Program-made: the position numbers and the translations under genes
The notes under the pieces: generated by a model
Databases searched by the model: none
Seen by the model: only the letters and a program-made list of their open reading frames with translations
What the model was told of the DNA's origin: nothing
Assembly (NCBI RefSeq): GCF_021738965.1
Contig: NZ_JAKKOQ010000021.1
Location: 1 to 56,479 of the forward strand
Reading direction: 5' to 3'
Length of the DNA: 56,479 bases
Source: Gordonia zhenghanii
Lineage (GTDB): Bacteria > Actinomycetota > Actinomycetes > Mycobacteriales > Mycobacteriaceae
Part shown: positions 41,425 through 50,285 of the stretch, piece after piece
Position numbering within the stretch: the stretch's first letter is position 1
How the letters are laid out: every line of letters starts with the position of its first letter

Positions 41425-41763
41425 ATGTCCGAGGAACACACCGCAGACTCCAGTTGTCACGAGGGCGCGGCGACGAGCGGTCACCACGGCTACATCGGCA
41501 ACCAGGCAGGCTACCTTCGACGACTCAAGCTCATCGAAGGGCAGGCGCGCGGTCTGCAGCGAATGGTCGAAGAAGAGGTCTACTGCATCGACATCCTCAC
41601 CCAGGTATCGGCGATGACGAAGGCCCTCGAGTCCGTCAGCCTCGCCCTCCTCTCGGACCACATGAGTCACTGCGTCGTCTCCGCGGCCCGCGAAGGCGAC
41701 GAAGCCGCCGACGAGAAGATCGCCGAGGCCATGAAGGCCATCACCCGCTTGGTCAAGTCCTGA
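41425..41763 (+). CDS. csoR: Copper-sensing transcriptional repressor CsoR
   Basis: A 112-residue DUF156/CsoR-family repressor. The all-helical core GYLRRLKLIEGQARGLQRMVEEEVYCIDILTQ contains the first Cu(I) ligand Cys, and SDHMSHCV supplies the His and second Cys spaced H-x3-C, the ligand set of M. tuberculosis CsoR. A His/Cys-rich N-terminal tail (about 10-22) precedes the fold. Start ATG 41425 has AGAGG nine bases upstream; ATG 41416 would put the ribosome site outside reach. It autoregulates through the two operators just upstream and controls copZ and copA behind it. Confidence 0.95.
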   Translation: MSEEHTADSSCHEGAATSGHHGYIGNQAGYLRRLKLIEGQARGLQRMVEEEVYCIDILTQVSAMTKALESVSLALLSDHMSHCVVSAAREGDEAADEKIAEAMKAITRLVKS

Positions 41764-41798
41764 CCTTCCCTGTCGGCCGCAGCCGAGACAGCTCCGCT

Positions 41799-41818
41799 GG
41801 TCGAGCGGAGTCGAGACC
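41799..41818 (+). repeat. REP-like element in the csoR-copZ gap
   Basis: A single exact copy of GGTCGAGCGGAGTCGAGACC, 36 bp after the csoR stop and 21 bp before the copZ ATG. It lies within what should be one transcript, so it may stabilise or attenuate the copZ-copA part of the mRNA. Confidence 0.85.
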
Positions 41819-41839
41819 CAAAAACACGAGGAGTACCCC

Positions 41840-42046
41840 ATGAGTGAGACCACCACCATCGCCGTCGACGGAATGACCTGCGGGCACTGCGCCGCGTCGG
41901 TGCGCGAGGAGATCAGCGAGATCGCCGGTGTGACCGACGTCGCCGTCGATGTCGAGTCCGGCCGTGTCGACATCACGAGCGATGCCGCCCTCGATCCGTC
42001 AGCCGTCGGCGCCGCGGTGACCGAGGCCGGATACACAGTCCGATGA
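41840..42046 (+). CDS. copZ: Copper chaperone CopZ
   Basis: A 68-residue heavy-metal-associated (HMA) domain protein. The metal site MTCGHC (about 12-17) and the ferredoxin-like fold ending ITSDAALDPSAVGAAVTEAGYTV are complete. It would carry Cu(I) to CopA in the cytosol. A GAGGAG site precedes the ATG. Its last four bases overlap a 59-codon membrane gene as ATGA, making csoR, copZ, this gene and copA one operon. Confidence 0.93.
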   Translation: MSETTTIAVDGMTCGHCAASVREEISEIAGVTDVAVDVESGRVDITSDAALDPSAVGAAVTEAGYTVR

Positions 42047-42222
42047 ACGCGCTGTCGCGTCCCGGCGTGCGGATCGCCGCGTTCGTCGTCGGGCTCGCGG
42101 CGGCATTCGGTCTCGCGTTCGGGATCGGACGCGCTGTCGGCCCGTGGGACACCGACTCCACACCTGATCACGCGCCGACGGTGAATCACGGTGCGGCGCA
42201 TCACGAGGAGACGTCGTCATGA
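42043..42222 (+). CDS. Small His-rich membrane peptide of the cop operon
   Basis: A 59-codon gene between copZ and copA. The product begins [20 protein letters not shown], has one hydrophobic span at about 10-30 ([18 protein letters not shown]), then a short hydrophilic tail with [14 protein letters not shown], five His in a 17-residue stretch. It overlaps copZ (ATGA) and copA (ATGA) by 4 bp each, which strongly supports translation. It resembles the N-terminal part of longer actinobacterial cop-operon membrane proteins carrying the same G-x-G-x-A-V-G-P motif, so it may be a shortened form. It likely sits in the membrane and binds copper next to CopA. Confidence 0.8.
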   Translation: MNALSRPGVRIAAFVVGLAAAFGLAFGIGRAVGPWDTDSTPDHAPTVNHGAAHHEETSS

Positions 42223-44489
42223 CACAGACCGTCGACACGGGCCACGAAGTCGATCTGGAACTGATCGGCATGACGTGCGCGTCGTGCGCCAACCGAATCG
42301 AACGCAAACTCAACAAGCTCGACGGGGTGAGCGCCACCGTCAACTACGCGACCGAGCAGGCACACGTCGCACATGACGAGTCGGTGACGCCGGACGATCT
42401 GATCGAGACCGTCCGTGCCGCCGGGTACGACGCGACGCGTGTGCTGCCTGTGCAGCCGGATGCGAGCGGCGAATCCGCGCCGACTCGTGCCGAACTCGAG
42501 GTCGCCGCCCTGCGTCAGCGGCTCATCGTGTCGGCGATCCTGACCGTCCCGGTGATCGTATTGGCGATGGTTCCGGCGTGGCAGTTCACCAACTGGCAGT
42601 GGCTGTCGTTGACCTTGGCGGCGCCCGTCATCGTCTGGGGCGCGCTGCCGTTCCATCGGGCGGCGTTCGCGGGTCTCCGTCACGGCACCACCACGATGGA
42701 CACGCTGATCTCGGTCGGCACGATCGCTGCCTTCGGATGGTCCCTGTACGCCCTGTTCTGGGGCGACGCAGGCGTGCCCGGCATGCGCCACGGATTCGAC
42801 TTGATCGCGTCGCGGGGCGACGGAGCGTCGAACATCTACTTGGAGGCCGCCGCAGGCGTCACGACGTTCCTTCTTGCCGGCCGGTACTTCGAGAAGCGGT
42901 CCAAGCTTCGTGCGGGCGACGCTCTGCGAGCGTTGGCCGAAGTCGGAGCGAAGGAAGTGACTGTGGTCCACGACGGCCGCGAACAGTTGGTCCCGATCGA
43001 CCAGTTGCAGGCCGGCATGCGCTTCGTCGTCCGACCGGGAGAGAAGATCGCGACTGACGGGGTCGTGGTCTCCGGTGCATCCGCGGTCGATCAGTCGATG
43101 CTGACCGGAGAGTCGGTCCCGGTCGAGGTCGCGGTCGGCGACGCCGTGGTCGGCGGAACCGTCAACGCGCACGGCCGACTGGAAGTGGATGCCACCGCCG
43201 TCGGATCGGACACGGCACTCGCCCACATGGCGAAGATGGTCGCCGACGCGCAAGCAGGCAAGGCCCAGGTCCAACGACTGGCCGATCGGGTGTCGGCGTA
43301 CTTCGTTCCGACCGTCATCGCGCTCGCGGCAGCCGTCCTCGGCTTCTGGTTCGGCGTGGGCGGAGGAGCCGCGCTGGCCTTCACCGCCGCCGTCTCGGTC
43401 CTGGTGATCGCGTGCCCCTGCGCACTCGGGCTGGCCACGCCGACCGCCCTCATGGTCGGCACGGGACGTGGTGCGCAGCTCGGCATTCTGTTGAAGGGGC
43501 CCGAGGTGCTCGAGTCGACCCGCCGAGTCGACACCGTGGTCCTCGACAAGACGGGCACCGTCACGACCGGCGAGATGGCTGTCACCGACGTGATCGCGGC
43601 CGACGGCGTCGACGTCGACGACGTGCTCGCGTGGGCGGCCGCCGTCGAGTCGGGGTCCGAGCATCCGATCGGACGGGCCGTCGTGCGGCGAGCTGCGGGA
43701 GTTGGGGTTGACGGGCTCGATCTGCCTGAGGCCACCGAGTTCGCGAACCTCGCCGGAGCCGGCGTCACGGCGGTGATCGACGGGTGTGAGGTGTCGGTGA
43801 CGGGGCCGCGCGACGTCCGCGGTGCGGTGAGCGCGCGCCTGCAGGCCGCAATCGACGACGCGTCGGCCCAGGGCGGGACACCCGTCGTCGTGAGCGGTCC
43901 CGACGGAGTCGCCGGAGTGATCGTCGTCGCCGACACGGTGAAGGCGACGTCGGCGGCCGCGATCGCCGAACTCAAGCGGATGGGGCTGCGACCGGTCCTG
44001 CTGACCGGCGACAACGAGGGGGCGGCCCGGCATGTGGCCGCGCAGGTCGGGATCGATGCCGACTCCGTGATCGCGAACGTGCGACCGGAAGGAAAGGTCG
44101 ACGCGGTCGCTCGACTTCAGTCCGACGGCCGGGTGGTCGCGATGGTCGGCGACGGCGTCAATGACGCCGCGGCGTTGGCCTCGGCGGACCTCGGCTTGGC
44201 GATGGGTACCGGCACCGATGTCGCGATCGAAGCCAGTGACCTGACGCTGGTCAGTGGAGACCTGTGGGCCGTCGTCGACGCGATCGCGTTGGCGCGCAAG
44301 ACCCTCGCAACCATCAAGGGCAACCTGTTCTGGGCGTTCGCCTACAACGTCGCGGCTATTCCGCTCGCTGCCGCGGCATTGCTCAACCCGATGATGGCTG
44401 GACTGGCGATGGCGTTGTCCTCGGTGTTCGTCGTCGCGAACAGCCTTCGCCTCCGCGGGTTCTCGTCGCGTCGTAGTCTGACCGCATGA
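42219..44489 (+). CDS. copA: Copper-translocating P-type ATPase CopA
   Basis: A 756-residue P1B-type ATPase exporting Cu(I). One N-terminal HMA domain with MTCASC (about 18-23), then about eight membrane spans. Actuator TGES lies near 293, the transmembrane CPC near 398 ([14 protein letters not shown]), the phosphorylation site DKTGT near 443, the nucleotide-domain His-Pro in SEHPIGRAV, and the hinge GDGVND near 645. Length is typical. It is the last gene of the copper operon by 4-bp overlaps, though the following gene also overlaps its stop. No frameshift or missing residue. Confidence 0.95.
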   Translation: MTQTVDTGHEVDLELIGMTCASCANRIERKLNKLDGVSATVNYATEQAHVAHDESVTPDDLIETVRAAGYDATRVLPVQPDASGESAPTRAELEVAALRQRLIVSAILTVPVIVLAMVPAWQFTNWQWLSLTLAAPVIVWGALPFHRAAFAGLRHGTTTMDTLISVGTIAAFGWSLYALFWGDAGVPGMRHGFDLIASRGDGASNIYLEAAAGVTTFLLAGRYFEKRSKLRAGDALRALAEVGAKEVTVVHDGREQLVPIDQLQAGMRFVVRPGEKIATDGVVVSGASAVDQSMLTGESVPVEVAVGDAVVGGTVNAHGRLEVDATAVGSDTALAHMAKMVADAQAGKAQVQRLADRVSAYFVPTVIALAAAVLGFWFGVGGGAALAFTAAVSVLVIACPCALGLATPTALMVGTGRGAQLGILLKGPEVLESTRRVDTVVLDKTGTVTTGEMAVTDVIAADGVDVDDVLAWAAAVESGSEHPIGRAVVRRAAGVGVDGLDLPEATEFANLAGAGVTAVIDGCEVSVTGPRDVRGAVSARLQAAIDDASAQGGTPVVVSGPDGVAGVIVVADTVKATSAAAIAELKRMGLRPVLLTGDNEGAARHVAAQVGIDADSVIANVRPEGKVDAVARLQSDGRVVAMVGDGVNDAAALASADLGLAMGTGTDVAIEASDLTLVSGDLWAVVDAIALARKTLATIKGNLFWAFAYNVAAIPLAAAALLNPMMAGLAMALSSVFVVANSLRLRGFSSRRSLTA

Positions 44490-45331
44490 GCACTCCGTCC
44501 TGGCCCGAACTGGCAGGCCGTAATGTGGCCGCCGCCATGATCCCGTTCTCGGGGAGACTCACCTCCACCTCGCCGGACGGCGTCGACGTCCTCGACTTCT
44601 GGCACGCGAGCGGCGGACGGTGGCGGATCGAACGCGACGGCGAGGTGCAGTACCTCAGCGACGGTGAGACGGCGTACTACCGCGGGCGCGACGGCCGGAT
44701 GGTCGCGGCCGTCAAAGGTCGCCGCTTCGGCATGGTCTGGGTGACGAACGGATTCGGGCCCACCGATCTCATCGGGCCCGACGGCATGCTGCACAAGATG
44801 AGCCGGGAGGTCGGAGCCCTGACCGACCCGGTCGAGACCACTCTGGACGGTCGAGCGTCGTGGACGGTCGGGCTGGGACGGCCCGGCGCGGAACCCGACG
44901 CGCAGCTCACCGTGGTGATCGACGCGCAGACCGGGGTGGTCGTCGGGCTTGCCTCGGCGCGTGAGGCGTCCGTCGCCGTCGCCGGGCTCTCGTCGGACAC
45001 TCTCGACGACGAGCTGTTCGTGTGGAGCACGGGGAGCGATCCGATACCGCGGCCCGACCCGGAGCAGACGCGCGCCGTGCTCGCCGAACGGTTGGAGATC
45101 CTGTCCGCAGTCGAGACCGGACTCGATCGGCGCGCCGAGGTCCTCGCTGCGGTGGAAGCGTCGGAGACAGCCGACGATGCACGGACGGTCGTCGCCGACC
45201 TCCTCGGTATCACCCGCGGAGGCGCGGACGCGGTCCTCGCGCAGCAGGTCCGCCGATTCACCGTGACCGAACGTGCGAAGATTCGCGACGAGGCGGCGGA
45301 CCTTCGGACGCGCCTCGCCAGCCTCGCGTGA
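44486..45331 (+). CDS. Hypothetical protein with GyrA-like C-terminal helical segment
   Basis: A 281-residue protein. Residues about 20-185 form a beta-rich region with repeated short strands ([24 protein letters not shown]), reminiscent of LolA-like or lipoprotein-type folds, but there is no signal peptide. Residues about 195-278 ([53 protein letters not shown]) follow the pattern of the GyrA/ParC helical region next to the dimer interface. No catalytic Tyr or gyrase core is present. It overlaps copA by 4 bp but its relation to copper is unclear; TAGTCT 13 bp before the ATG could give it its own promoter. Function unknown. Confidence 0.7.
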   Translation: MSTPSWPELAGRNVAAAMIPFSGRLTSTSPDGVDVLDFWHASGGRWRIERDGEVQYLSDGETAYYRGRDGRMVAAVKGRRFGMVWVTNGFGPTDLIGPDGMLHKMSREVGALTDPVETTLDGRASWTVGLGRPGAEPDAQLTVVIDAQTGVVVGLASAREASVAVAGLSSDTLDDELFVWSTGSDPIPRPDPEQTRAVLAERLEILSAVETGLDRRAEVLAAVEASETADDARTVVADLLGITRGGADAVLAQQVRRFTVTERAKIRDEAADLRTRLASLA

Positions 45332-45398
45332 GTGGTACCGCGCAGAAGCTAGGCCGAGATATAGACGCTCGTACGGCCTGAGCGGTACCACTCGCGCG
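45325..45398. repeat. Long imperfect palindrome
   Basis: The arms CGCGTGAGTGGTACCGC (45325-45341) and GCGGTACCACTCGCGCG (45382-45398) pair at 16 of 17 positions. Inside, AGGCCG (45351-45356) and CGGCCT (45374-45379) form a second stem. The left arm includes the stop codon of the preceding gene. It may be a transcription terminator, a MITE-like insertion or a palindromic repeat family; there is no T-tract. Confidence 0.7.
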
Positions 45399-45421
45399 AT
45401 CGGACTGACGGGAAAAGAAAA

Positions 45422-45449
45422 CTAGAACTTGTTCTAGACAGTCGTCTAG
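45422..45449. promoter_or_regulatory. KstR-type operator with overlapping second palindrome
   Basis: CTAGAACTTGTTCTAG (45422-45437) is a perfect palindrome apart from the central TT and fits exactly the published KstR motif TNNAACNNGTTNNA. A second inverted repeat, CTAGACAGTCGTCTAG (45434-45449), overlaps it. KstR is the TetR-family repressor of cholesterol catabolism in mycobacteria and relatives. The site ends 10 bp before the start of a KstD-like flavoprotein gene. Confidence 0.7.
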
Positions 45450-45459
45450 GGTGGGACCC

Positions 45460-46917
45460 ATGAGTGGTCTGGACATTCCCGAAGTAATCAACGCGACCGA
45501 AGTCACCGAGTGGAATGACGACGTCGACGTCGTCGTCCTCGGTGCAGGAATCGGTGGATGCTGCGCAGCGGTCGAGGCGTCGGCGGCCGGTGCGAACGTC
45601 CTCGTCTTGGAACGGTCGGCCGCAGCGGGCGGCACCACCTGCATGGCGGGCGGGCACTTCTACCTCGGTGGCGGCACCGCGGTGCAGAAGGCGACCGGGC
45701 ACGAAGACAGTGCCGACGAGATGGCCAAGTACATCACCGCCGTGTCCCGTGACCCGGAGCCCGACAAGATCCGCGCCTACTGCGACGACAGCGTCGACCA
45801 CTTCGACTGGCTCGAGAACCTCGGCTTCGAATTCGAGCGGAGCTACTACCCGGAGAAAGCGGTCATCCAGCCGCAGACTCAGGGCCTGATGTTCACGGGC
45901 AACGAGAAGGTGTGGCCGTTCCACGAGAAGGCGGTGCCCGCACCGCGCGGACACAAGGTGCCCGTCGAGGGCGATACCGGCGGCGCCGGAATGGTGATCG
46001 AACTCCTCGTCAAACGACTCGACGAGATGAGGGTGCCGATCCGTTATGAGGTCGGCGGTCGCCGACTCGTCGTCGACGACGCGGGCGCTGTAGTCGGCGT
46101 CCAGTACAAAGACGGGCCGAACGTCGGATTCATCCGGGCCAAGGCCGTGATCATCGCGGCGGGCGGGTTCGTGATGAACCCCGACATGGTGGCCGCGCAC
46201 GTACCGCAGCTCGCGGAGAAGCCGTTCACCCTCGGCAGCACTTACGACGACGGGCTCGGCATCCGGATGGGCGTCTCCGTCGGAGCCGAGCTCAAGCACA
46301 TGGACCAGGCGTTCATCACCGCACCCGTCTACCCGCCGTCGATCCTGTTGACCGGCCTCGTCGTCAACAAGGAGGGCAAGCGGTTCGTTGCTGAAGACTC
46401 CTACCACTCGCGGACCTCCGGATTCGTGATGGACCAGACCGATCGCGCGGCATTCCTGATCGTCGACGAATCGCATATGGAGCGCCCGGAGTTCCCGCTC
46501 GCGCCGTTCATCGACGGATGGGAGACCGTCGAGGAGATGGCCGACGGTCTCGGCCTGGACCGCGAAGCTCTCGTTTCGACTCTCGACCGTTACAACGCAT
46601 ATGCTGCCAAGGGCGAGGACCCCGATTTCCACAAGAGCCCGGAGTTCCTCGCACCGCAGGATCGCGGGCCCTGGGCGGCCTTCGACATGAGCCTCGGCAA
46701 GGCGCTGTACGCCGGTTTCACCATCGGCGGCATGGCGACGACCGTCGACGGCGCGGTCCTGAACGAGAGCGGTTCGGTAATCCCGGGCCTGTACGCCGCT
46801 GGAGCCTGCGCCGCGAACCTCGCGCAGGACGGGAAGGGCTACGCATCGGGCACTCAGCTCGGTGAGGGGTCGTACTTCGGGCGGCGTGCCGGCGCATCGG
46901 CTGCAACACACACCTGA
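45460..46917 (+). CDS. FAD-dependent oxidoreductase, 3-ketosteroid dehydrogenase-like
   Basis: A 485-residue flavoprotein of the KstD/fumarate reductase superfamily. The FAD fold VDVVVLGAGIGGCCAAVEASAAG lies at about 22-44, with VLERSAAAGGTT after it. GTTCMAGGHFYLGGGTAVQ, VIIAAGGFVMNPDM, the catalytic-domain GFTIGGMATTVDG and the closing GLYAAGACAANL are recognisable. It should dehydrogenate or reduce a steroid-like or enoyl substrate. ATG 45460 is preferred to GTG 45451 because AGGGTGGG is well placed for it. The overlapping KstR-type operator implies induction by steroid catabolites. It is shorter than classical KstD (about 510-560), so its substrate may differ. Confidence 0.85.
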   Translation: MSGLDIPEVINATEVTEWNDDVDVVVLGAGIGGCCAAVEASAAGANVLVLERSAAAGGTTCMAGGHFYLGGGTAVQKATGHEDSADEMAKYITAVSRDPEPDKIRAYCDDSVDHFDWLENLGFEFERSYYPEKAVIQPQTQGLMFTGNEKVWPFHEKAVPAPRGHKVPVEGDTGGAGMVIELLVKRLDEMRVPIRYEVGGRRLVVDDAGAVVGVQYKDGPNVGFIRAKAVIIAAGGFVMNPDMVAAHVPQLAEKPFTLGSTYDDGLGIRMGVSVGAELKHMDQAFITAPVYPPSILLTGLVVNKEGKRFVAEDSYHSRTSGFVMDQTDRAAFLIVDESHMERPEFPLAPFIDGWETVEEMADGLGLDREALVSTLDRYNAYAAKGEDPDFHKSPEFLAPQDRGPWAAFDMSLGKALYAGFTIGGMATTVDGAVLNESGSVIPGLYAAGACAANLAQDGKGYASGTQLGEGSYFGRRAGASAATHT

Positions 46918-46944
46918 GCAGCGCCTGTGACGCAAATTACAGCG

Positions 46945-46968
46945 GCATGTGGGTTTCGCCCATCATGC
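46945..46968 (+). other. Hairpin with extended -10 promoter, upstream of pntA
   Basis: GCATG-TGGG pairs with CCCA-CATGC around a TTTCG loop, with one bulged T. It ends 51 bp after the flavoprotein stop, so it could terminate that transcript. Its right edge runs into TGCTAAGTT (46966-46974), an extended -10 box (TGn plus TANNNT) likely to start the pntA leader near 46980. The dyad therefore overlaps the promoter and might instead be an operator. Confidence 0.45.
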
Positions 46969-46980
46969 TAAGTTCGTCGC

Positions 46981-47090
46981 ACGTTTTTCATAAGCGGGAT
47001 CGGCCGAGTGTCACCCGCGCGCATCGAGCGAGTTCGACGTAGCACTGGCCGATGGATGCAGACCGCCCCTGACCGGGCGGCCTCTTTTCT
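46981..47090 (+). ncRNA. Structured leader RNA ahead of pntA
   Basis: ATCGGCC-(G)-AGTG (46999-47010) pairs with CACT-GGCCGAT (47043-47053) to give an 11-bp stem with one bulged G around a 32-base loop. A second hairpin, CCGCCC (47063-47068) with GGGCGG (47075-47080), is followed at once by CCTCTTTTCT. Together they look like a sensor helix plus intrinsic terminator. An alternative pairing (GCGGG 46994-46998 with CCCGC 47014-47018) would break the first stem. It could be a riboswitch/attenuator for pntAB or a free sRNA. No known class was recognised. Confidence 0.5.
47063..47090 (+). terminator. Intrinsic terminator in the pntA leader
   Basis: A 6-bp all-GC stem with a 6-base loop is followed by a T-rich tract TCTTTTCT. 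It lies 94 bp before the pntA ATG, so it must be either bypassed under some condition (attenuation) or be the end of a separate small RNA with pntA transcribed from another promoter. Confidence 0.6.
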
Positions 47091-47183
47091 GCTATCCGTC
47101 TCACCTGGCGCTGCATCGAGTCCGACTCGGCGCGATACCAGATGAAGTGAGAACAGGAATATGAGTGTGGGAGAGGCAGTGAC

Positions 47184-48716
47184 ATGCTGATCGGCATCCC
47201 CAGGGAGACAAAGGCAGGCGAGACGCTCGTTGCGGCCACCGCGAAGACGGTGGGTCAACTGCAGCAGCTCGGCTACGAGATCGTCGTCGAATCCGGTGCC
47301 GGTGTGCTCGCAGAGCAGCCGGACGAGGTGTTCGCCGACGCGGGCAGCCGAGTCGGATCGGCCGACGACGTATGGGCGGCCGACGTGGTCGTCAAGGTCA
47401 ACGCCCCGTCCGACGACGAGATCGCACGGATGCGCCGCGGCGCGGTGTTGATCTCGATGATGGCTCCGGGGCGCAACCCGGAACTGGTCGAGAAGCTCAC
47501 GAACGCGGGCGTCACCGCACTCGCGATGGACGCGGTTCCGCGTATCTCGCGTGCGCAGTCGATGGACGTGCTGTCGTCGATGGCGAACGTCGCGGGCTAC
47601 CGCGCCGTCGTCGAAGCGGCGCACGAGTTCGGCCGCATGTTCACCGGTCAGGTGACGGCTGCGGGCAAGATCCCGCCTGCTCGTGTGTTCGTCGTCGGCG
47701 CCGGTGTCGCAGGCCTTGCCGCGATCGGTGCGGCGTCGGCCATGGGCGCCGTGGTGCGCGCGTTCGACGTGCGTCCCGAAGTGGCCGAGCAGGTCGAGTC
47801 GATGGGCGCCGAGTTCGTCAAGGTCGACTTCGAGGCGGAGAAGTCCGAGGACGGCTACGCCAAGGAGATGACCGCCGAGCAGGAGGCGGCCACCGCGTCG
47901 ATGTACGACGAGGAGGCCCGACTGGCCGACATCGTCATCACCACCGCGCAGATCCCGGGGCGTCCGGCTCCGAAGCTGATCAGCGCCGAGACGGTCGCGG
48001 CGATGAACCACGGTTCGGTGATCGTCGACATGGCTGCGTCCAGTGGCGGCAACGCCGCAGGTGCGGTCGCCGACCAGAAGGTCGTCACCGACAGCGGTGT
48101 CACGATCCTCGGCTACACCGACCTTGCCGGCCGGCTGGCCGCTCAGACCTCGCAGCTGTACGGCACCAACATCGTCAACCTTCTCAAGCTCATCACGCCT
48201 GAGAAGGACGGCGAGCTCACGCTCGACATGGACGACATCGTCCAGCGCGGCATCACCGTCACGCGCGACGGCGAAGGCATGTGGCCGCCGCCGCCCGTGC
48301 AGGTGTCCGCGGCTCCGAAAGCCGCAGCTGCCGAGAAGGCTCCGGAAGAAGAACCGAAGGAGCCGATGTCGGCCGGTGCGAAGATCGGTTTGGTCCTGTT
48401 CGGGGCTGTGCTGTTCTTCCTGGTCAACGCATTCGCGCCGGACCCGATCCCGCAGCACTTCACGGTGCTCATGCTGGCGATCGTGATCGGCTACTACGTC
48501 ATCGGCAAGGTGGCGCACGCATTGCACACGCCGCTGATGTCGGTCACCAACGCCATCTCGGGTGTCGTGGTCGTCGGCGCGCTGCTGCAGATCGCCACGG
48601 GCAACACCACGATCCTGGTGCTGTCGACGATCGCGATCCTGCTCGCCTCCATCAACATCTTCGGTGGCTTCGCGGTCACCCGTCGCATGCTCAGCATGTT
48701 CAGTAAGGGGGCATGA
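47184..48716 (+). CDS. pntA: NAD(P) transhydrogenase subunit alpha
   Basis: A 510-residue PntA, equal in length to E. coli PntA. It couples hydride transfer between NADH and NADP+ to proton flow. Domain I (about 1-380) begins [16 protein letters not shown], has the alanine-dehydrogenase-like [23 protein letters not shown] and the NAD-binding [15 protein letters not shown] at about 171-185, with the mobile loop near [13 protein letters not shown] charged Ala/Pro/Glu linker (about 375-400) joins four membrane spans (about 403-505). GGGAGAGG precedes the ATG. It overlaps pntB by 4 bp. Expression may be governed by the structured leader upstream. Confidence 0.95.
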   Translation: MLIGIPRETKAGETLVAATAKTVGQLQQLGYEIVVESGAGVLAEQPDEVFADAGSRVGSADDVWAADVVVKVNAPSDDEIARMRRGAVLISMMAPGRNPELVEKLTNAGVTALAMDAVPRISRAQSMDVLSSMANVAGYRAVVEAAHEFGRMFTGQVTAAGKIPPARVFVVGAGVAGLAAIGAASAMGAVVRAFDVRPEVAEQVESMGAEFVKVDFEAEKSEDGYAKEMTAEQEAATASMYDEEARLADIVITTAQIPGRPAPKLISAETVAAMNHGSVIVDMAASSGGNAAGAVADQKVVTDSGVTILGYTDLAGRLAAQTSQLYGTNIVNLLKLITPEKDGELTLDMDDIVQRGITVTRDGEGMWPPPPVQVSAAPKAAAAEKAPEEEPKEPMSAGAKIGLVLFGAVLFFLVNAFAPDPIPQHFTVLMLAIVIGYYVIGKVAHALHTPLMSVTNAISGVVVVGALLQIATGNTTILVLSTIAILLASINIFGGFAVTRRMLSMFSKGA

Positions 48717-50179
48717 CAGTCATGGACATCAACTCCATCTCCATCGCGGCGTACATCGTCGCATCGCTGCTGTTCATCCTGTCGCTCGCAGGACTGTCGA
48801 AGCACGAGTCGGCCAAGAGCGGTCTGACCTACGGCATGGTCGGCATGGTCATCGCGCTGGCGGCGACGATCGCCCTTGCGGTCAGTGACCTGAACGATCT
48901 CGACTTCGCGGGCGCGTCGTTCAACAAGTGGCTGCCGATCGGTCTGCTCATCGCGGCCGTCGTCGTCGGTGGTCTCATCGGTCTGTGGCGCGCCAAGATC
49001 GTCGAGATGACCGGCATGCCCGAGCTCATCGCGTTGCTGCACTCGTTCGTCGGTCTCGCCGCTGTCCTCATCGGCTGGAACGGCGCGATCCAGGGTGCTC
49101 ACCTTGGCGAGGTCGCCCAGGACGATCAGGGTGCGATCATCGGCATTCACGCGGCCGAGGTCGCGATCGGCATCTTCATCGGTGCGGTCACGTTCACCGG
49201 TTCGATCATCGCGAACCTGAAGCTGTCGGCCAAGATGAAGTCGGCGCCGCTCATGCTGCCCGGCAAGAACTTCATCAACGTCGGGTCGATCGTCGTCTTC
49301 GCTGTCCTGACTGGCATCTACGTCGCACGTGATGCCCACAGCGATACCACCGGCTACATCCTGCTCGCGGTCATCACCGTGGTCGCACTGCTGCTGGGCC
49401 TGCACCTGGTTGCGTCCATCGGCGGCGGCGACATGCCGGTCGTCGTGTCGATGCTGAACTCGTACTCCGGTTGGGCTGCTGCCGCGTCGGGCTTCCTGCT
49501 CAACAACGATCTGCTGATCGTGACCGGTGCTCTCGTCGGCTCGTCCGGTGCATACCTGAGCTACATCATGTGCAAGGCGATGAACCGCTCGTTCGTCTCC
49601 GTCATCGCAGGTGGCTTCGGTATTGCCGCCGGGCCTGCGGACGACACCGACTACGGCGAACACCGGGAGATCCAGGCCGACGCGGCCGCGGAACTGCTGG
49701 CGAACGCGAAGTCGGTCGTCATCACCCCCGGCTACGGAATGGCTGTCGCGCAGGCGCAGTACCCCGTCGCCGACATGACCGCCAAGCTGCGGGCCAAGGG
49801 CGTCGACGTCCGCTTCGGCATCCACCCCGTCGCGGGTCGTCTCCCCGGCCACATGAACGTGCTGCTCGCCGAGGCGAAGGTGCCGTACGACATCGTTCTG
49901 GAAATGGACGAGATCAACGACGACTTCCCAGAGACCGACGTCGTCCTGGTCATCGGAGCCAACGACACAGTCAACCCGGCAGCCGCCGAGGATCCGAGTT
50001 CGCCGATCGCGGGCATGCCCGTCCTCGAAGTGTGGAACGCCAAGGACGTCATCGTGTTCAAGCGTTCGATGGCCGCTGGCTACGCGGGCGTCCAGAACCC
50101 GTTGTTCTTCCGCGACAACACGCAGATGCTGTTCGGTGACGCCAAGGACCGCGTGGAAGCCATCATCTCCACGCTGTAA
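48713..50179 (+). CDS. pntB: NAD(P) transhydrogenase subunit beta
   Basis: A 488-residue PntB, slightly longer than the E. coli subunit (462). Eight or nine membrane spans fill about 8-265. The NADP-binding domain III follows (about 310-488), with [46 protein letters not shown] and the Rossmann-type [16 protein letters not shown], ending [14 protein letters not shown]. The start ATG at 48713 overlaps pntA; ATG 48722 is an alternative that would remove only MTV. A strong hairpin follows the stop. Confidence 0.95.
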   Translation: MTVMDINSISIAAYIVASLLFILSLAGLSKHESAKSGLTYGMVGMVIALAATIALAVSDLNDLDFAGASFNKWLPIGLLIAAVVVGGLIGLWRAKIVEMTGMPELIALLHSFVGLAAVLIGWNGAIQGAHLGEVAQDDQGAIIGIHAAEVAIGIFIGAVTFTGSIIANLKLSAKMKSAPLMLPGKNFINVGSIVVFAVLTGIYVARDAHSDTTGYILLAVITVVALLLGLHLVASIGGGDMPVVVSMLNSYSGWAAAASGFLLNNDLLIVTGALVGSSGAYLSYIMCKAMNRSFVSVIAGGFGIAAGPADDTDYGEHREIQADAAAELLANAKSVVITPGYGMAVAQAQYPVADMTAKLRAKGVDVRFGIHPVAGRLPGHMNVLLAEAKVPYDIVLEMDEINDDFPETDVVLVIGANDTVNPAAAEDPSSPIAGMPVLEVWNAKDVIVFKRSMAAGYAGVQNPLFFRDNTQMLFGDAKDRVEAIISTL

Positions 50180-50200
50180 GCCTTCGCGCTGAGCACGACT

Positions 50201-50238
50201 CAACGGCCCCTTGCCTCGTCAGAGGCAGGGGGTCGTTG
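50201..50238 (+). terminator. Strong hairpin after pntB
   Basis: CAACGGCCCCTTGCCTC (50201-50217) pairs with GAGGCAGGGGGTCGTTG (50222-50238) over 17 positions, counting G-T pairs, with a 4-base GTCA loop. It begins 21 bp after the pntB stop. The following GTTGTCGTC is only mildly T-rich, as is common for actinobacterial terminators. Confidence 0.75.
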
Positions 50239-50285
50239 TCGTCCGACGGTCGACAGAGTAGGACGACCCGATAGCCTGAACACCG

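Noticed and set aside
45460..46917. Precise kstD assignment
   Set aside because: The protein is shorter than classical KstD and its active-site Tyr residues could not be placed with certainty, so only KstD-like is claimed.
46981..47090. A named riboswitch class (ydaO, cobalamin, NAD or SAM type) for the pntA leader
   Set aside because: None of the conserved core sequences I know for these classes was seen; only the helices and terminator are supported.
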